NCBI RefSeq assembly: GCF_020283565.1
Contig: NC_060063.1
Location: 5,850,563-5,914,562, forward strand
Reading direction: 5' to 3'
DNA from: Trifolium pratense
Lineage: Eukaryota > Streptophyta > Magnoliopsida > Fabales > Fabaceae
DNA: 64,000 nucleotides
Part shown: positions 61,911 to 64,000 of the stretch, one piece after another
How positions within the stretch are numbered: the stretch's first letter is position 1
Layout of the letters: every line of letters begins with the position of its first letter
Position numbers and translations under genes: made by a program
Notes under the pieces: model-generated
What the model saw: the letters and a program-made list of their open reading frames with translations, nothing else
The model's database searches: none
What the model was told of the DNA's origin: nothing

Positions 61911-64000
61911 TAAAATATAAAATTAAAATATTTTTATAAATAAAAAATAATAATTGCGATAACTATAATCACATATAGTTAAATAATAGATATTATTTTA
62001 AAATATGATTATATTTAATATTAGTATATGAGTAAAAAAAAAAGTTGTTTAGAAATATTAGATTTTTTATTAATTTATATCGTAGTTTGTTTACATTTTA
62101 ATGTAATAGATTTCTTATAATATTTCATAAGTTTGAAAGGATGTATCATTTTTTATTTTATTAGTGTAATAATATAAGATTTTAGTTTTCTTTATATGAG
62201 TTGCAATTTTATAGTCAAATGTCACTTTGTTTTTTATTTTTGATGTATCCCTTATTTTATTATTTTCAATAAGAGTTGGAGGCATACCTAATTATACTTG
62301 TAGACAATATTGCTCATGAGAAATGTTAAAAAAAGTTTTGATTATAGAATATGATTCATATATGGTGGCTTTGACTATTTGTTCCACGTGTTCTCATTTT
62401 TTGAAAATTATGTATCAAATAGCATATTTTGCTTACTACGTTCTATGCAATTTAAGGTTCCAAATAGCTTATCTACTTACTCATCTATCGTTTTCTTGGA
62501 GTTTATTCTCACTTATTCACTTGGTGAAATTTTATTCCAACTTTATTAGTCCCAAATTTTTAGTCTATTGTTTGGTTCACTTTTTTTTTTTTGCTTGGTC
62601 CTTTTGTTTTTGGTTTGTTTTTCTTTTTCTTGGTGAGGTTTGTGTCTCTTCAAAATTATTGTTAGTTTTTGTCCCTCTTATTTAATATTTTCTTGAACAT
62701 TTATTTTCTTATTATATTATATAAACTTGAATATTTATTGTTGTCAATATATAAGTTTGGACGAAGATTTTATATATATTTGAATTTTGGTTAAGGTAAA
62801 GAAAGTCTTATAGATGAATTTAAGATTTAACATGTGTCATCTTCTTATTTGCTTAAAAAAATGTCATCTTATTCTTATAAATATTCCACTATTTTATTTT
62901 CAGCCGTAACGTAAACATTCTTTTAGAATATGTACTTAATTTATCCAAAAAGTTATATTATTATGTAAATTAAATTAATAATTTTTGAATTATTGGTGAA
63001 TTTTAGTTGTGTGTAAATATGTTTAAATATATGTGTGATTATATTTTCTAAATATATGTAAATATATTTTAACATCTACGGTTTTAATAATTTCTAAAAT
63101 TTATTTTGACAAATGAGCATCAACAATTTTTATTTAATAATTTTTGTCTTTTTTTAATTTAATTTAGAAAGTTTTTAGTACAATTCTAAGTGGGAGGAAA
63201 AAGTATTTAGCACAATTTCTAAACTAACATGTTTTTAGCACAATTCTTTTCATCGATTCATTTTATGGTTGTAAGAATAAGATGGCATGCGTAGATTAAA
63301 ATAGGACCGTCCATTAAAATTCATATATACTCATATTGAACCATCCAGATTTAGGCAAGTGTTATACGATAAATGCATGAAGATTATATATTTGGACAAC
63401 CTCTAAGTCAATTTGAATCAATATAACTTCTTGCATGTATTACAATTATAAGAACCGCAAGACTTGAGTGTCAACTACAAAAAAAAAAAAAAATTATTTT
63501 AATTTCTACTTTGTTTTTGTTTCTATATTTCTCTTGATCGAGATCAAGTAGATCACATACACATTGTAGACAATATAGTATTTAAAAATGAGACACATAT
63601 TTATATTTCTAAATTATTTGGATTGTCCTCTTTTAATTGAATTCCTCCAACATCAATATACCCTCGATCTATATCAATTTTAAGGCACTTCAAAATCAAT
63701 AAATAGAAGTCTCTTTTATCCTCTTCAACTTATTCACATGAAAATAATTAATTATATTTCCATTAATCAACAATTTTTTATACAAATTTTTTACCTTATA
63801 TAAAATAATAAATGAAAAAGAAAATAAGAAACAAATAAGCTAAAACATTAGACTAATAAAATAATAAATGAAAAAGAAAAGTTGTCTAATTACAAACATT
63901 ATATCAATAAAAAAAAATGATGGTTTACAAACTGCCATTAGAGTTAAATACACATCCTTACATGAGGTGTCATTTCATAGGCTTTATAAGGAGCAAAGAT
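61911..64000. other. Gene-free AT-rich DNA to window end
   Basis: No gene, RNA or clear element. The ORF at 62323-62685 is Phe/Leu/Tyr-rich, as expected from T-rich DNA, and lacks a recognisable domain. A local duplication is visible at the very end (AATAAATGAAAAAGAAAA at 63808 and 63862). Confidence 0.5.

Noticed and set aside
62323..62685. 120-codon plus ORF as a membrane protein gene
   Set aside because: It is Phe/Leu/Tyr-rich from T-rich DNA, with no homology recognised, no splice or promoter support and no conserved motif.

Overview
The window is nuclear plant DNA, most likely from a legume of the Medicago/Trifolium type. The evidence is AT-rich sequence, genes split by GT-AG introns, plant-only families (AREB/ABI5-type bZIP, SHAQK-class MYB, PHF1/SEC12-like, a pollen-coat SLR1-BP-like peptide) and many interspersed elements whose ends resemble legume MITEs and SINEs. 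The exact species is inferred, not proven. No bacterial or organellar features were seen. Exon boundaries were placed by eye from frame, GT-AG dinucleotides and family similarity; no alignment was run.

Layout. 1-2800: C-rich low-complexity DNA and a 120-bp tandem repeat. 2849-5626 (minus): a two-exon secreted cysteine-rich peptide gene whose 2.4-kb intron holds a 1.2-kb Harbinger-like element with a SINE nested in it. 5700-12000: no recognised gene; MITEs, a probable solo LTR and a CACTA terminus. 12030-26069 (minus): a scrambled array of partial exons from a GH51 alpha-L-arabinofuranosidase gene, covering only its N-terminal exons 1-5. A nearly pristine 5-kb Ty1/copia element (12568-19307) splits one copy, and that element is itself interrupted by a 1.76-kb PIF/Harbinger element carrying only the Myb-like ORF1. 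26500-28860: gene-poor.

28909-32572 (minus): an intact ten-exon PHF1 (SEC12-like WD40) gene with a probable 5'-UTR exon near 33.6-33.8 kb. 34440-34998: a decayed gypsy fragment. 35762-44244 (plus): an intact five-exon L-2-hydroxyglutarate dehydrogenase gene. Its first intron holds a very young LTR element (36179-39556, LTRs identical by eye) with one 939-codon ORF that mixes gypsy pieces with PPR-like and PHD-like segments. Its fourth intron holds another GH51 fragment.

44700-58290: two inverted copies of a small one-repeat MYB gene (45016-46055 plus; 56829-57860 minus) flank a complete AREB3/DPBF3-like bZIP gene (51980-54791 plus). The bZIP 5' flank is tandemly duplicated together with a truncated LINE. 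58290-64000: MITEs, an internally deleted LINE with a SINE inserted in it, a possible Helitron end, and AT-rich DNA without genes.

Host genes that look functional are the cysteine-rich peptide, PHF1, L2HGDH, the bZIP gene and perhaps both MYB copies. They do not form a pathway. PHF1 (phosphate transporter ER exit), L2HGDH (mitochondrial 2-hydroxyglutarate oxidation) and the bZIP (ABA response) are independent units separated by transposon-derived DNA.
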